Origin: an uncultured Acidimicrobiales bacterium
GTDB lineage: Bacteria; Actinomycetota; Acidimicrobiia; Acidimicrobiales; SZUA-35
DNA length: 64,000 bases
Reading direction: 5' to 3'
Assembly: GCA_938002965.1 (NCBI GenBank)
Contig: CALKZY010000006.1
Coordinates: 1 to 64,000 of the forward strand
Positions within the stretch are counted from its first letter, which is position 1. Every line of letters begins with the position of its first letter. Both the position numbers and the translations under genes were made by a program. Positions 26,461 to 34,731 of this stretch are shown here, in pieces. The notes under the pieces were generated by a model that was not told the origin of the DNA, did no database searches, and worked only from the letters and a program-made list of their open reading frames with translations.

Positions 26461-27768
26461 ATGCAGTGCCAACATTACGAACTCGGATTGGAAGGGGCGG
26501 ACAGCGCCTTCAGCATTGATGCCTCCAGCGTCACCTTCGGGGCCGGGGCCTTGGCCGAAACCGGCGATGTAGCCAAGAGCTTGGGGATGACCCGCGTCGC
26601 GGTCATGACCGATGCTGACTTGGCTAAGACAGAGCATGTGGCCATAGTTCTGAGGTCGCTGTCAGACGCCGGGATCGATGTGGCGCTGTACGACACGGTT
26701 CGGGTCGAACCGACCGATCAGTCATTCATCGAGGCAACTACATTTGCCACTAACGCCAACGTTGACGGTTTCATCTCCGTCGGCGGCGGATCGGTCATGG
26801 ATACGGCCAAGGCAGCGAACCTGTACTCGACCTACCCGGCTGACTTTCTCGACTACGTGAATGCACCGATCGGCCAGGGCAAGCCGGTTCCAGGCCCACT
26901 GAAGCCGCATATCGCCTGCCCTACGACATCGGGAACCGGTTCGGAATGTACCGGTATAGCGGTATTCGACCTTCTGGAGATGAAGGCCAAAACCGGTATC
27001 GCCTCCAAAATGCTCCGACCGAGCAGGGCGCTCATCGACCCGGACTGCACGTTGACATTGCCGGCCAACGTGGTTGCCGCCAGCGGATTCGATGTTTTGA
27101 GTCACGCTCTCGAGTCCTACACCGCTCGGCCGTACACTCGTCGCCCGGCGGCCGCCTCTCCGTCTCTACGACCTTCAAGCCAAGGCTCAAACCCCTGGAG
27201 CGATCTCGGCTGTGCCGAAGCCTTGCGTCTCCTCGGGATCTACCTCGAACGCGGAGTCGCCGACCCCGGCGACACCGAAGCCCGTCACCAACTGATGTGG
27301 GCATCGACGTTGGCTGGTATTGCCTTCGGTAATGCCGGATGCCACGCCCCTCACGGAATGTCCTACTCCGTGTCAGGGCTTTGTCGTGACTTTCAACCAG
27401 GCGGCTACCCAACCGAGGCTCCGCTTGTTCCGCACGGCATGTCGGTCATCGTGAACTCACCGTCGGTTTTTCGCACCACGGCAACCGAATCACCGGAGCG
27501 TCACCTCGACGGTGCCCGCTGGCTCGGAGCCGAAGTCAGCGACGTCGGCCCGAACGAGGCCGGAGGCGTGCTGGCCGATCAGATCATTCATTTGATGAAG
27601 CAGACCGATATGCCAAACGGTCTCAACGGTGTCGGCTATGACCAAAACGATGTTGGAGATCTCGTCGCCGGTTCAATTAAGCAACGTCGACTTCTAGACA
27701 ACGCTCCGATTGAGATCCATGAAGAACAGCTAACCGCTCTTTACGAGGGCGCCCTCAGCTACTGGTAG
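26461..27768 (+). CDS. Hydroxyacid-oxoacid transhydrogenase (ADHFE1-like, iron-type ADH fold)
   Basis: Group III (iron-type) dehydrogenase, 435 aa, closely resembling animal ADHFE1 throughout. Matching blocks include [28 protein letters not shown] (about 107-122), [32 protein letters not shown] (about 153-161), [25 protein letters not shown] and [23 protein letters not shown]1 transfers hydride from 4-hydroxybutyrate to 2-oxoglutarate, giving succinic semialdehyde and D-2-hydroxyglutarate, without free NAD. ATG at 26461 has AGGAGG at 26446-26451. The divergent neighbour could re-oxidise the D-2-hydroxyglutarate. Confidence 0.93.
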   Translation: MQCQHYELGLEGADSAFSIDASSVTFGAGALAETGDVAKSLGMTRVAVMTDADLAKTEHVAIVLRSLSDAGIDVALYDTVRVEPTDQSFIEATTFATNANVDGFISVGGGSVMDTAKAANLYSTYPADFLDYVNAPIGQGKPVPGPLKPHIACPTTSGTGSECTGIAVFDLLEMKAKTGIASKMLRPSRALIDPDCTLTLPANVVAASGFDVLSHALESYTARPYTRRPAAASPSLRPSSQGSNPWSDLGCAEALRLLGIYLERGVADPGDTEARHQLMWASTLAGIAFGNAGCHAPHGMSYSVSGLCRDFQPGGYPTEAPLVPHGMSVIVNSPSVFRTTATESPERHLDGARWLGAEVSDVGPNEAGGVLADQIIHLMKQTDMPNGLNGVGYDQNDVGDLVAGSIKQRRLLDNAPIEIHEEQLTALYEGALSYW

Positions 27769-27787
27769 GTCGAACGAAGACTCTCGA

Positions 27788-28279
27788 TCAACAATCCACG
27801 TTTGCTGTAGTGCAATCGACCGAGACTCGTTCGGAGATCAACAACAGTTGACTGGCGGGACGGTTACGACCGTTGGTTCGCCCAATCGCCTCCAGCGTCA
27901 CGTAGTAGTCGACAGACCGGGCATCGACCACAAAGGTGTGGTCGACAGGTAGTTCGCGACTGGCGAAGTCAACGGCATCGACCTGCAATCCCCCTTCACC
28001 GCCCCGGCCGTCGTCAGGAATAATCTCGACCAGCGAAAGCCGCCAAAATCTGACCTTGGCTGTTCTCTCTGACAAGTCCTCAGCGTTCACGGTTATGTCA
28101 ACAGAACCGCCAGACTGTCTGACTTCAACGGCCAAGGAGGCCTGAAGCTCGGCTGACGGCGGAGCTGCCGCCACCGGTGAGGACATCGCCAACAGCAGTC
28201 CACCCACCACCAATACGCTTAGTAGTCGTGGACCAAGACGGCGGGTTGCACGTTGACTGCTGTTCACACTTTGATTCAT
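27788..28279 (-). CDS. Small secreted protein of unknown function
   Basis: A 163-aa product with a classical signal peptide: basic RATRRLGPR, a hydrophobic core LLSVLVVGGLLLAM and a cleavage region SSPVAAAPP. The mature part looks like a single beta-rich domain (AVEVRQSGGSVDITVNAEDLSERTAKVRFWRLSL..., DHTFVVDARSVDYYVTLEAIGRTNGRNRPASQLLLIS) ending with two cysteines. ATG at 28279 with GGAG upstream is preferred; a longer open frame to 28492 runs into the divergent acetyltransferase gene. No family recognised. Confidence 0.7.
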   Translation of the reverse strand: MNQSVNSSQRATRRLGPRLLSVLVVGGLLLAMSSPVAAAPPSAELQASLAVEVRQSGGSVDITVNAEDLSERTAKVRFWRLSLVEIIPDDGRGGEGGLQVDAVDFASRELPVDHTFVVDARSVDYYVTLEAIGRTNGRNRPASQLLLISERVSVDCTTANVDC

Positions 28280-28404
28280 CACTGTTACTCCGAGGTTGTC
28301 GCCCTTGGACCAAGGTTGGTTGACAACCTGTCCGGCTTCCAGAGCCGCTGGTCCGGTAATGGTTAGGCAAAGCAACCGCTCTGGCGGACTACGCTGACTG
28401 CCAC

Positions 28405-29190
28405 ATGACCGAAGCAAGATCACCCGTCGACGTGGATCAATACCTACAGCGGATCGCCTTTGCCGGGCCGATCGCCCCCGACCTTGACACATTGGAACGG
28501 TTACAGCGTGCTCACCTAACGGCCGCCGCCTTCGAGAATCTCGATGTGTACCACCAACGGCCGGTCACGACCGACCTACCGCATTCGCTGAACAAGATCA
28601 TCGGCAAGGGTCGAGGCGGTTGGTGCTTCGAGCTGAACGGAGCCTTTGCCGCTTTACTGGAGACGCTCGGGTTCCGCGTCGCCCGCCTGGGCGCCGCAGT
28701 GCTTCTCGGTGGACCAAACAAGACTGTCGATCACCTGACGATCGAGGTCGCCTTGGATGACCAGCCCTACCTCGTCGACGTCGGTTTCGGAGATGGCTTC
28801 ATCAAACCGCTGGCCTTGAACGACCGATCGATCCAAGACGGCGGCAGCGGTCGCTTCCAATTTCTGGACAGTCCCGAAGGCGTCACGCTGGCGGTTATCG
28901 ACGACCAGGACTTCCCCGTTCCCCAGTATCGATTCCGCCGGGTGGATCTGGAGTTGGCCGACTTCGATGCTGCTTCACAGCGACTGCAGACCGACCGAAG
29001 CCTTCACTGGAGTCAGAAGCCCTTCGCCACCCGTCTGCTCGAAGGTGGTCCGGACCGGGTGACCCTGCTGTCCGATCGGCTGAAGGTACGCAGATCAGCG
29101 AAGGTGGAGGAAACAGCAGTCGATCCGGCTTCCTGGAATACCACGTTGCTTGAGTGGTTTCAGATGGACAGCCCAGGCCCACATTTGTAG
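28405..29190 (+). CDS. nat: Arylamine N-acetyltransferase
   Basis: Cytosolic acetyl-CoA-dependent N-acetyltransferase, 261 aa. The catalytic triad is visible: Cys in RGGWCFELNGAF (about residue 73), His in VDHLTIEVAL (about 112) and Asp in YLVDVGFGDGF (about 127). In actinobacteria such enzymes act on arylamines and are sometimes linked to steroid or lipid metabolism; no such cluster is evident here. The length and motif order match the family. Confidence 0.93.
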   Translation: MTEARSPVDVDQYLQRIAFAGPIAPDLDTLERLQRAHLTAAAFENLDVYHQRPVTTDLPHSLNKIIGKGRGGWCFELNGAFAALLETLGFRVARLGAAVLLGGPNKTVDHLTIEVALDDQPYLVDVGFGDGFIKPLALNDRSIQDGGSGRFQFLDSPEGVTLAVIDDQDFPVPQYRFRRVDLELADFDAASQRLQTDRSLHWSQKPFATRLLEGGPDRVTLLSDRLKVRRSAKVEETAVDPASWNTTLLEWFQMDSPGPHL

Positions 29191-29227
29191 CTCGCATTGC
29201 TATCGAAGCACGGGTATAGAAGGGACT

Positions 29228-29248
29228 AGGGTCTAGCTAGTCGACCCT
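29228..29248. promoter_or_regulatory. Inverted repeat upstream of the Rieske-glutamate synthase gene
   Basis: AGGGTC-TAGCTAGTC-GACCCT, 6-bp arms with a 9-bp spacer containing CTAGCTAG, lies 50 bp upstream of the ATG at 29298. The position is compatible with an operator or a leader hairpin. No regulator is known. Confidence 0.3.
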
Positions 29249-29297
29249 GGCGCACGCCGGTCGAAACATCGCCTGTTGAGTAGGAGACGACTACCAA

Positions 29298-30914
29298 ATG
29301 ACATCGGTCAAAATCGCCACGTGGAGCGAAGTCCCCGATCGCCAACCGACTGGCGCCCAAGTGGCCGGCGTCGACCTAGTCATCGTTCGTTGGGATGACA
29401 ATCACTCCGTCATGTACGGCCGATGCCTCCATCGTGGAGCGTTAATGGCCGACGGCCACGTGTCCGGCGATGACCTGATCTGTGGCCTCCACGGCTGGGA
29501 CTACCGGATGAGCACCGGCATATCCGCCTACAACAACAGCGAGCGCTTGCACCGTTTCGCCTCGTGGATTGAAGACGACACCCTCCTCGTTGACGAACAA
29601 GACGTACTGGCCTGGGTCAAAGACAACCCACAGCCCTACGATCGATCGGCCTACCAGGGTCAGTATCAGGATCCGCATGGCACCGATGACGAGCCTCACG
29701 TCGGCTTCATCCGACGGCTGGCTTCGGAAGGCCTCAGTACCTTGGGCCATCACGGGCCGGTTGGAGCGATGGGAGTCGCCCGCCAGGAACTTCCGGCCTG
29801 GGACGACATCCAATTGGTCACCGCCCAGTTGGCCAGACGCCCACTGTTGGATGACGACCCAGTCTCCACCAATGTCGTCATTGGCCCCAATGCAGCGAAG
29901 CCTCTCGCCCTTGACATCCCCATGTTCGTGTCCGACATGAGCTTCGGCGCCCTTTCGGAAGAAGCCAAGGTGTCCCTCAGTCGAGGGGCCGAGTTGGCGG
30001 GCACAGGCATCTGCTCCGGCGAAGGTGGCATGCTGCCCGAGGAAAAGGCGGAGAACTCCCGCTACTTCTACGAACTTGCATCCGGCAAGTTCGGCTGGTC
30101 TATCGACAACGTCCGCTACGTTCAAGCCTTCCATTTCAAGTTTGGACAGGGGGCAAAGACGGGAACTGGCGGCCACCTGCCGGGACCCAAAGTCGTCGGC
30201 AAGATCGCCGAAGTCCGCGGCCTCGACGAGGGCCAAGACGCAATCTCACCGCCAACCTTCCCTGACCTGACATCCGTCGATGACTACAGAGAGCTGGCAG
30301 CCGAGGTGCGAGCCACTTCGGGCGGTGTTCCGATTGGGGCAAAGCTGTCGGCCCAGCATGTCGAAGCCGATTTGGACGCGGCTTTAGAAATCGGTGTCGA
30401 CTACGTGATTCTCGACGGTCGAGGTGGAGGAACCGGGGCTGCTCCCACCATGTTCCGTGACCACATCTCAGTCCCGACCATTCCTGCAGTGGCCCGAGCT
30501 CGCCGCCACCTCGATGCCGTCGGCGCGACTGGTGTCACCCTTGTCGCCACTGGTGGGCTTCGAAGCCACATGGACATCATCAAAGCCCTGGCTTTGGGCG
30601 CTGATGCGGTGGCCATGTCCAATTCTCCGATGCAGGCCATTGGCTGTATCGGCATGAGAGCATGCAATACTGACAACTGTCCGGTCGGCATCGCCACCCA
30701 GAAGAAGGACCTTCGCTCCCGACTGATGGTTGACGATGCCGCTCAACGTCTGGCCCGCTTCTTTGAAGCCACGGCGGAGTTGATGCAGGTAATGGCACGA
30801 GCATGCGGACATAGCTCGCTTTCTGAGTTCTCTCTCGACGATCTAACGACGTTCGATCGAGACATGGCTGCCCTCACCGGAATCAGCTACGGCGGTATCG
30901 TCGGCCCAAACTAG
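29298..30914 (+). CDS. Rieske domain fused to FMN-binding glutamate synthase-like domain
   Basis: A 538-aa two-domain redox enzyme. Residues 1-110 form a Rieske [2Fe-2S] domain with C43-x-H45 and C62-x2-H65. Residues from about 130 form the FMN/Fe-S catalytic barrel of glutamate synthase (GltS family): FVSDMSFGALSEEAK, GICSGEGGMLPEE, FGQGAKTGTGGHLPG, YVILDGRGGGTGAAP, GADAVAMSNSPMQ and the 3Fe-4S cysteines in GCIGMRACNTDNCPVGIATQ. There is no glutaminase domain or NADPH-binding subunit, so the Rieske domain may deliver electrons. The physiological reaction is not established for such fusions. Confidence 0.88.
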   Translation: MTSVKIATWSEVPDRQPTGAQVAGVDLVIVRWDDNHSVMYGRCLHRGALMADGHVSGDDLICGLHGWDYRMSTGISAYNNSERLHRFASWIEDDTLLVDEQDVLAWVKDNPQPYDRSAYQGQYQDPHGTDDEPHVGFIRRLASEGLSTLGHHGPVGAMGVARQELPAWDDIQLVTAQLARRPLLDDDPVSTNVVIGPNAAKPLALDIPMFVSDMSFGALSEEAKVSLSRGAELAGTGICSGEGGMLPEEKAENSRYFYELASGKFGWSIDNVRYVQAFHFKFGQGAKTGTGGHLPGPKVVGKIAEVRGLDEGQDAISPPTFPDLTSVDDYRELAAEVRATSGGVPIGAKLSAQHVEADLDAALEIGVDYVILDGRGGGTGAAPTMFRDHISVPTIPAVARARRHLDAVGATGVTLVATGGLRSHMDIIKALALGADAVAMSNSPMQAIGCIGMRACNTDNCPVGIATQKKDLRSRLMVDDAAQRLARFFEATAELMQVMARACGHSSLSEFSLDDLTTFDRDMAALTGISYGGIVGPN

Positions 30915-30930
30915 AGCGTCGTTTGCTGCG

Positions 30931-31923
30931 CTACCGATTGCCGAGGGCCGTGATCATCGCCCATAGGTCTGTCTCGACCTCGACGGTGGTGGCTGGCGTC
31001 CGATTCGACCCCGGCAATCGGGCATCAGGCTGATCGGCCAGCTCGGACATGAGAACCGAGATGATACGAGACAGCTTGTCCCGTCCGTAGGTGTCAGGAT
31101 CGATCACTAGGTAGAACTGGCCGAGGTCATGGGGCGGACCCTCAGGGGCTTTAAGGGCGGGCACATCGACGCTCGGATTGGATCCGGTCAGGCCAGCGGC
31201 CAACACCTCAACCAGGAGCCCGATCCCAAATCCCTTGTAGCCGGCGGCTGAAGCCAACGACCCTCCAACCGCGGCCTGGGGGTCGGTTGTCGGGGTTCCT
31301 TCGGAATCGACCGCCCAGCCCAGTGGGAGCTCTTGGCCGACCGCGGCGGCTTTGGTGATGGTTCCCAGAGCCACTGCGCTGGTGGCAAAGTCGAACTGGA
31401 AGGCCACCTCCCCGGATTCACCCGGAACCGCCATAGCAAATGGATTGGTGCCAAGCAGTGGGCGGTGGCCCCCCGGAGGCGCCACTCTAGGGCTGGCGTT
31501 GGTTGTACCAATGGCCAGGAGACCTGCTTTGGCGAACTGCTCGGTGAAGTAACCGAGCGACGTACATGTATGAGTGTGAGCAACGGCAAAGCCACACACC
31601 CCGTTGGTCCGGGCGGCATCGCATGCCTGGCCGAAGCCGGCGTCAAACGCCGGTTGGGCGAATCCCATATGGCCGTCAACGACGACCGCGCCGGGTCGCG
31701 GCTGAGTGACCGAAGGTTGGGCCTGCCCGTCTACTCGGCCGGTTACCAGCTGGGAACAGTAGCTCTCCACGTAATACAGGCCGCAGATCGTGTTTCCGAC
31801 GCTCTCGGCCACACCTACCGCCTTGGCCACGGCGGCCGCGACGTCGTCGTCGGCACCATGGGCCACCAGGGCTCGATGGGTTGTCTGCTCGATCTCGCCT
31901 ATCGGCACCTTCGTCATCGACAT
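30931..31923 (-). CDS. Ldh-family NAD(P)-dependent oxidoreductase (malate/L-lactate type)
   Basis: Member of the malate/L-lactate dehydrogenase (Ldh_2) family, 330 aa, unrelated to classical LDH. Conserved blocks include TICGLYYVESYCSQL near the N terminus, the central VVDGHMGFAQPAFD, the AVAHTHTCTSLGYFTEQFAKAGLLAIGTTNASPRVAPPGGHRP-type region, LLGTNPFAMAVP and AAGYKGFGIGLLVEVLAAGLTG. Such enzymes reduce or oxidise 2-hydroxy acids, ureidoglycolate or delta-1-piperideine-2-carboxylate. It converges with the Rieske-glutamate synthase gene (16 bp) and lies downstream of the selenoprotein-like gene. Confidence 0.88.
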   Translation of the reverse strand: MSMTKVPIGEIEQTTHRALVAHGADDDVAAAVAKAVGVAESVGNTICGLYYVESYCSQLVTGRVDGQAQPSVTQPRPGAVVVDGHMGFAQPAFDAGFGQACDAARTNGVCGFAVAHTHTCTSLGYFTEQFAKAGLLAIGTTNASPRVAPPGGHRPLLGTNPFAMAVPGESGEVAFQFDFATSAVALGTITKAAAVGQELPLGWAVDSEGTPTTDPQAAVGGSLASAAGYKGFGIGLLVEVLAAGLTGSNPSVDVPALKAPEGPPHDLGQFYLVIDPDTYGRDKLSRIISVLMSELADQPDARLPGSNRTPATTVEVETDLWAMITALGNR

Positions 31924-31993
31924 GGCCGAAGACTACCGGTGAAAAGCCAACCTCGGCCCATCAAACTACACGGTGGCCGGATTGTCCGTCGCG

Positions 31994-32623
31994 CTATGAA
32001 GCGATCAGGCTTTCAAGCCGTTCGGAAAGTCCGGCTTCTCCCATGGCGCCTTGGTTTGTCTCGATCGTCCCGTCATCGTTGATGAAGACAAAGGCCGGCT
32101 GGCTTTGGACGCCGTAGCTGGCCCACACGGAGCCGTCTTCATCAACAGTGTGTTGGAATCCGCCGACGCCTCGCTCGGCGATGAAAAGACCAATGGGTTC
32201 GAGGTCGTCTCGACCGGCCATACCAATGAAGTTGACCTGATCACCGTATTGCTCATGCACCGCTGCGACCGCAGGGGCTTCTCGGATGCACGTAGGTCAC
32301 CACGGAGCCCAGAACCACAGCACAGTGTCTTGGCCTTCAAGGGACCCAAAGTCGATCTGGCCACCGTCCGCGGTCGGGATGATCGGGCCGGAAGCCGCCT
32401 CGTCAGTAGGAGCTTCTTCCACCGCAGGCTCAGCGACTTCGTCTTCTTCTTCAACCGGGGCTGCTTCCTCGGCGTCATCAACCACCTCGGCAGCTTCTGA
32501 AGCCGGGGCGTCGTCGACAACAGCGATGTCTTCGGACGACGACCCACAGGCGCCGACAATCAAACTCAGCGCGGCCAGCAGTGCGACCAAGGGCCGGTGG
32601 CGACTCAACAGAGCGGCAGTCAT
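31994..32623 (-). CDS. Predicted selenoprotein: DsbE/MPT53-like thioredoxin-fold lipoprotein with TGA-encoded Sec
   Basis: Extracytoplasmic thiol oxidoreductase, 209 aa if TGA at 32297-32299 is read as selenocysteine (residue 109). The N terminus is a lipoprotein signal (LLAALSLIVGAC), followed by a Glu/Ala linker. The thioredoxin domain reads VLWFWAPW-U-P-T-C-IREAPAVAAV, then VNFIGMAGRDD, DEDGSVWASYGV and QPAFVFINDDG. It matches mycobacterial MPT53/DsbE block by block, where the TGA position is the first Cys of W-C-P-x-C. Both halves share one frame. A hairpin with a GGTC apical loop follows 26 nt after the TGA. Ordinary gene calling would give two fragments, 32297-32623 and 31994-32260. A nonsense mutation is the alternative. 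Confidence 0.85.
32257..32282 (-). promoter_or_regulatory. Candidate bacterial SECIS element of the DsbE-like gene
   Basis: Read on the minus strand, CTGC (32271-32274) and GCAG (32263-32266) form a stem around the tetraloop GGTC (32267-32270). A C-C mismatch and two more C-G pairs extend it outward. The loop starts 26 nt after the TGA, and a GGUC loop is also found in the E. coli fdhF SECIS. Confidence 0.65.
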
Positions 32624-32700
32624 ACGCGCAGTATACGAAGAACTGGGGGCGCGACGAGTGGGAACGCGTCGAGTTTCGCTGAAGTTAACAGTCCTCGGTG

Positions 32701-34677
32701 CTACAACAACGCAACGTCGCTGCGTATTGTCACCAACGATGGGCCCTGGTGGTCAAGGGCTGAGCGAAGGGCGCTGCTCAGTTGCTGGGGCTCGTCCACA
32801 CGATGGGCATCGACGCCGAACAACTCTGCCATGGCGGCAAAGTCAGGGTTGTGGAGGCTCGTCTGCCAAACATCAACATCAGCCGATCTTTGCTCTTTGC
32901 TGATCTTGCCTAACTCCTGGTTGTCCAGCAGTACATGCGTCAAATTCATGTTGTACTTGGACACGGTGCTGAGCTCCATGGCGTATTGTCCGAAGCCTCC
33001 GTCACCCGAAACTGACACGACCTGACGGTGATCCCCCACTGCGGCCCATGCCCCCATTGATGCAGGGAACGCGAACCCAATCGATCCGAGGTATCCGGAC
33101 ATCAGAACAGTCTGGTTTGTGACCTCGAAGTAGCGGCCGAAGCTGTAGGCGTTGTTGCCAACGTCTACACACATAGCGGCATCGGGGTCGACGGCATTGC
33201 CCAATGCTTCAAAGACGGCAGCCGCTGACAGCCCACCAGTTTGATCGTCATTGCGGCGGTTGGCTTTTTCTTCCCGCCAGATCCGCCAGCGATCGGCTAC
33301 TTCGGGGCGTCGATCGCCGCAGGCGCCATCGGGGACGGCAGCTCGCAGCATGTCGGCGGTAACCGCTGCGTTGCCGTGAACCGGAATCTCCACAGAGTGA
33401 AATCGACCCAATGCCATCGGGTCGTCGTCTACCTGAATGATCGGCTTGTAGTCGCTGATGCCGGTGTGATTAGAGAACGAGGCTCCAAAGACCACTAGCA
33501 GATCGCTCTCGTTCATGAACCAACTGGCGATGGGTGTGCCGCTTCGGCCGAGTACGCCACAGCCCAGCGGATGGGTGTCGCTAATTTGGCCTTTCGCTTT
33601 GAATGTCGTGGCCACAGGAGCGCCAACATGTTCGGCCAAAGCAATGATCTCGGCCATGTCGTCTCGGGCCCCGGCGCCGACAATAAACGCGGGCTGCTCG
33701 GCCTCGGTCAGGCGTTTCGCTGCGACCTCCAACACATCCTCGGGGGGTGCGATGCGACGGCTGCCTACTCGCCCTTCGGGTGCGCCTGCGGGGGCGTCGG
33801 AGGCGATGATTTGTACGTCGTCGGGGACGATCAGATGCCCGACTTGACGACCGACGATGGCGGTCTTGCACGCCAGGCTCGTGATTTCAGCGTGGTCGGA
33901 ATCGGGAAACAGGGTTTGGCTGTACCCGGCAACATCGTTGAACGTGGCGCTCAAATCAAGATCCTGAAAGGCACCCCTCCCTCGGCTCTTCGATGGAACT
34001 TGACCGCTGATGGCCAGCACCGGAGCGCCGTCAACCTTGGCGTCGTACAGGCCGGTTAGCAGGTTGGTGGACCCGGGTCCGGCGATGGCGAAGCACGCCC
34101 CGGGGCGGCCGGTAAGTTTCCCGAAGGCATCGGCGGCAAATGCGGCCGCTCCCTCGTGGCGTATGCCGAAGAACCGAAGGTCACCTCGGTCCTCGGCTTC
34201 TCGCATGGCATCAGCAACACCGAGGTTCGAGTGCCCGACCATTCCGAAGACGGCTTCAACACCCCAATTGACCATGGTTTCGACCATGACATCACTGGTG
34301 GTTCGAACCCGCACAGGATCGTTGGGAAGCGCGGCGTACAGTCCATCGTCTCGGACCTCAGTGGCAAAGCAGACGGGAGCATCATCGAACGGTGGCGGCG
34401 GCTGCCCAGTCGTCGGGTCGTAGTCGTATCCATGCCAAGGACAGCGCAAATGGCCGTTTTCAATCGACCCCTCGCCGAGCGGGCCACCTTGGTGTGGGCA
34501 GCGGTTGTCGAGGACCCCGAAGTTTCCTTCATGGTTGGTCACGGCATAGCTGCGATGACCGATATGAACGGTAGTGACCCGCCCTTCGGCTAGCTCGTCG
34601 ACCTCCAGTATCTTGTGCCACTGGTGGTCTGAACCCGAATCGTTTTCGGGCGTGGAGGTGTCGGACGATTCACTCAT
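32701..34677 (-). CDS. Rieske domain fused to a thiamine diphosphate enzyme (pyruvate oxidase/acetolactate synthase-like)
   Basis: A 658-aa fusion. Residues 20-118 form a Rieske [2Fe-2S] domain (C60-P-H62, C79-P-W-H82). From about 125 the three-domain TPP-enzyme fold follows: N-terminal pyrimidine domain with FGIRHEGAAAFAADAFGKLTG and AGPGSTNLLTGL, a central domain with AFIVGAGA, and a TPP-binding domain with SGDGGFGQYAMELSTVSKYNMNLTHVLLDN. The closest TPP relatives are pyruvate oxidases and acetolactate synthases, so oxidative decarboxylation of a 2-oxo acid with electrons passed through the Rieske cluster is an attractive inference. The substrate is unknown. AGGA precedes the ATG at 34677. 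Confidence 0.87.
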   Translation of the reverse strand: MSESSDTSTPENDSGSDHQWHKILEVDELAEGRVTTVHIGHRSYAVTNHEGNFGVLDNRCPHQGGPLGEGSIENGHLRCPWHGYDYDPTTGQPPPPFDDAPVCFATEVRDDGLYAALPNDPVRVRTTSDVMVETMVNWGVEAVFGMVGHSNLGVADAMREAEDRGDLRFFGIRHEGAAAFAADAFGKLTGRPGACFAIAGPGSTNLLTGLYDAKVDGAPVLAISGQVPSKSRGRGAFQDLDLSATFNDVAGYSQTLFPDSDHAEITSLACKTAIVGRQVGHLIVPDDVQIIASDAPAGAPEGRVGSRRIAPPEDVLEVAAKRLTEAEQPAFIVGAGARDDMAEIIALAEHVGAPVATTFKAKGQISDTHPLGCGVLGRSGTPIASWFMNESDLLVVFGASFSNHTGISDYKPIIQVDDDPMALGRFHSVEIPVHGNAAVTADMLRAAVPDGACGDRRPEVADRWRIWREEKANRRNDDQTGGLSAAAVFEALGNAVDPDAAMCVDVGNNAYSFGRYFEVTNQTVLMSGYLGSIGFAFPASMGAWAAVGDHRQVVSVSGDGGFGQYAMELSTVSKYNMNLTHVLLDNQELGKISKEQRSADVDVWQTSLHNPDFAAMAELFGVDAHRVDEPQQLSSALRSALDHQGPSLVTIRSDVALL

Positions 34678-34731
34678 TAGGCGATCCTAGATTCGTTGCC
34701 GGGTAGCGCCACACCGCCCGTCGATTAGGGC

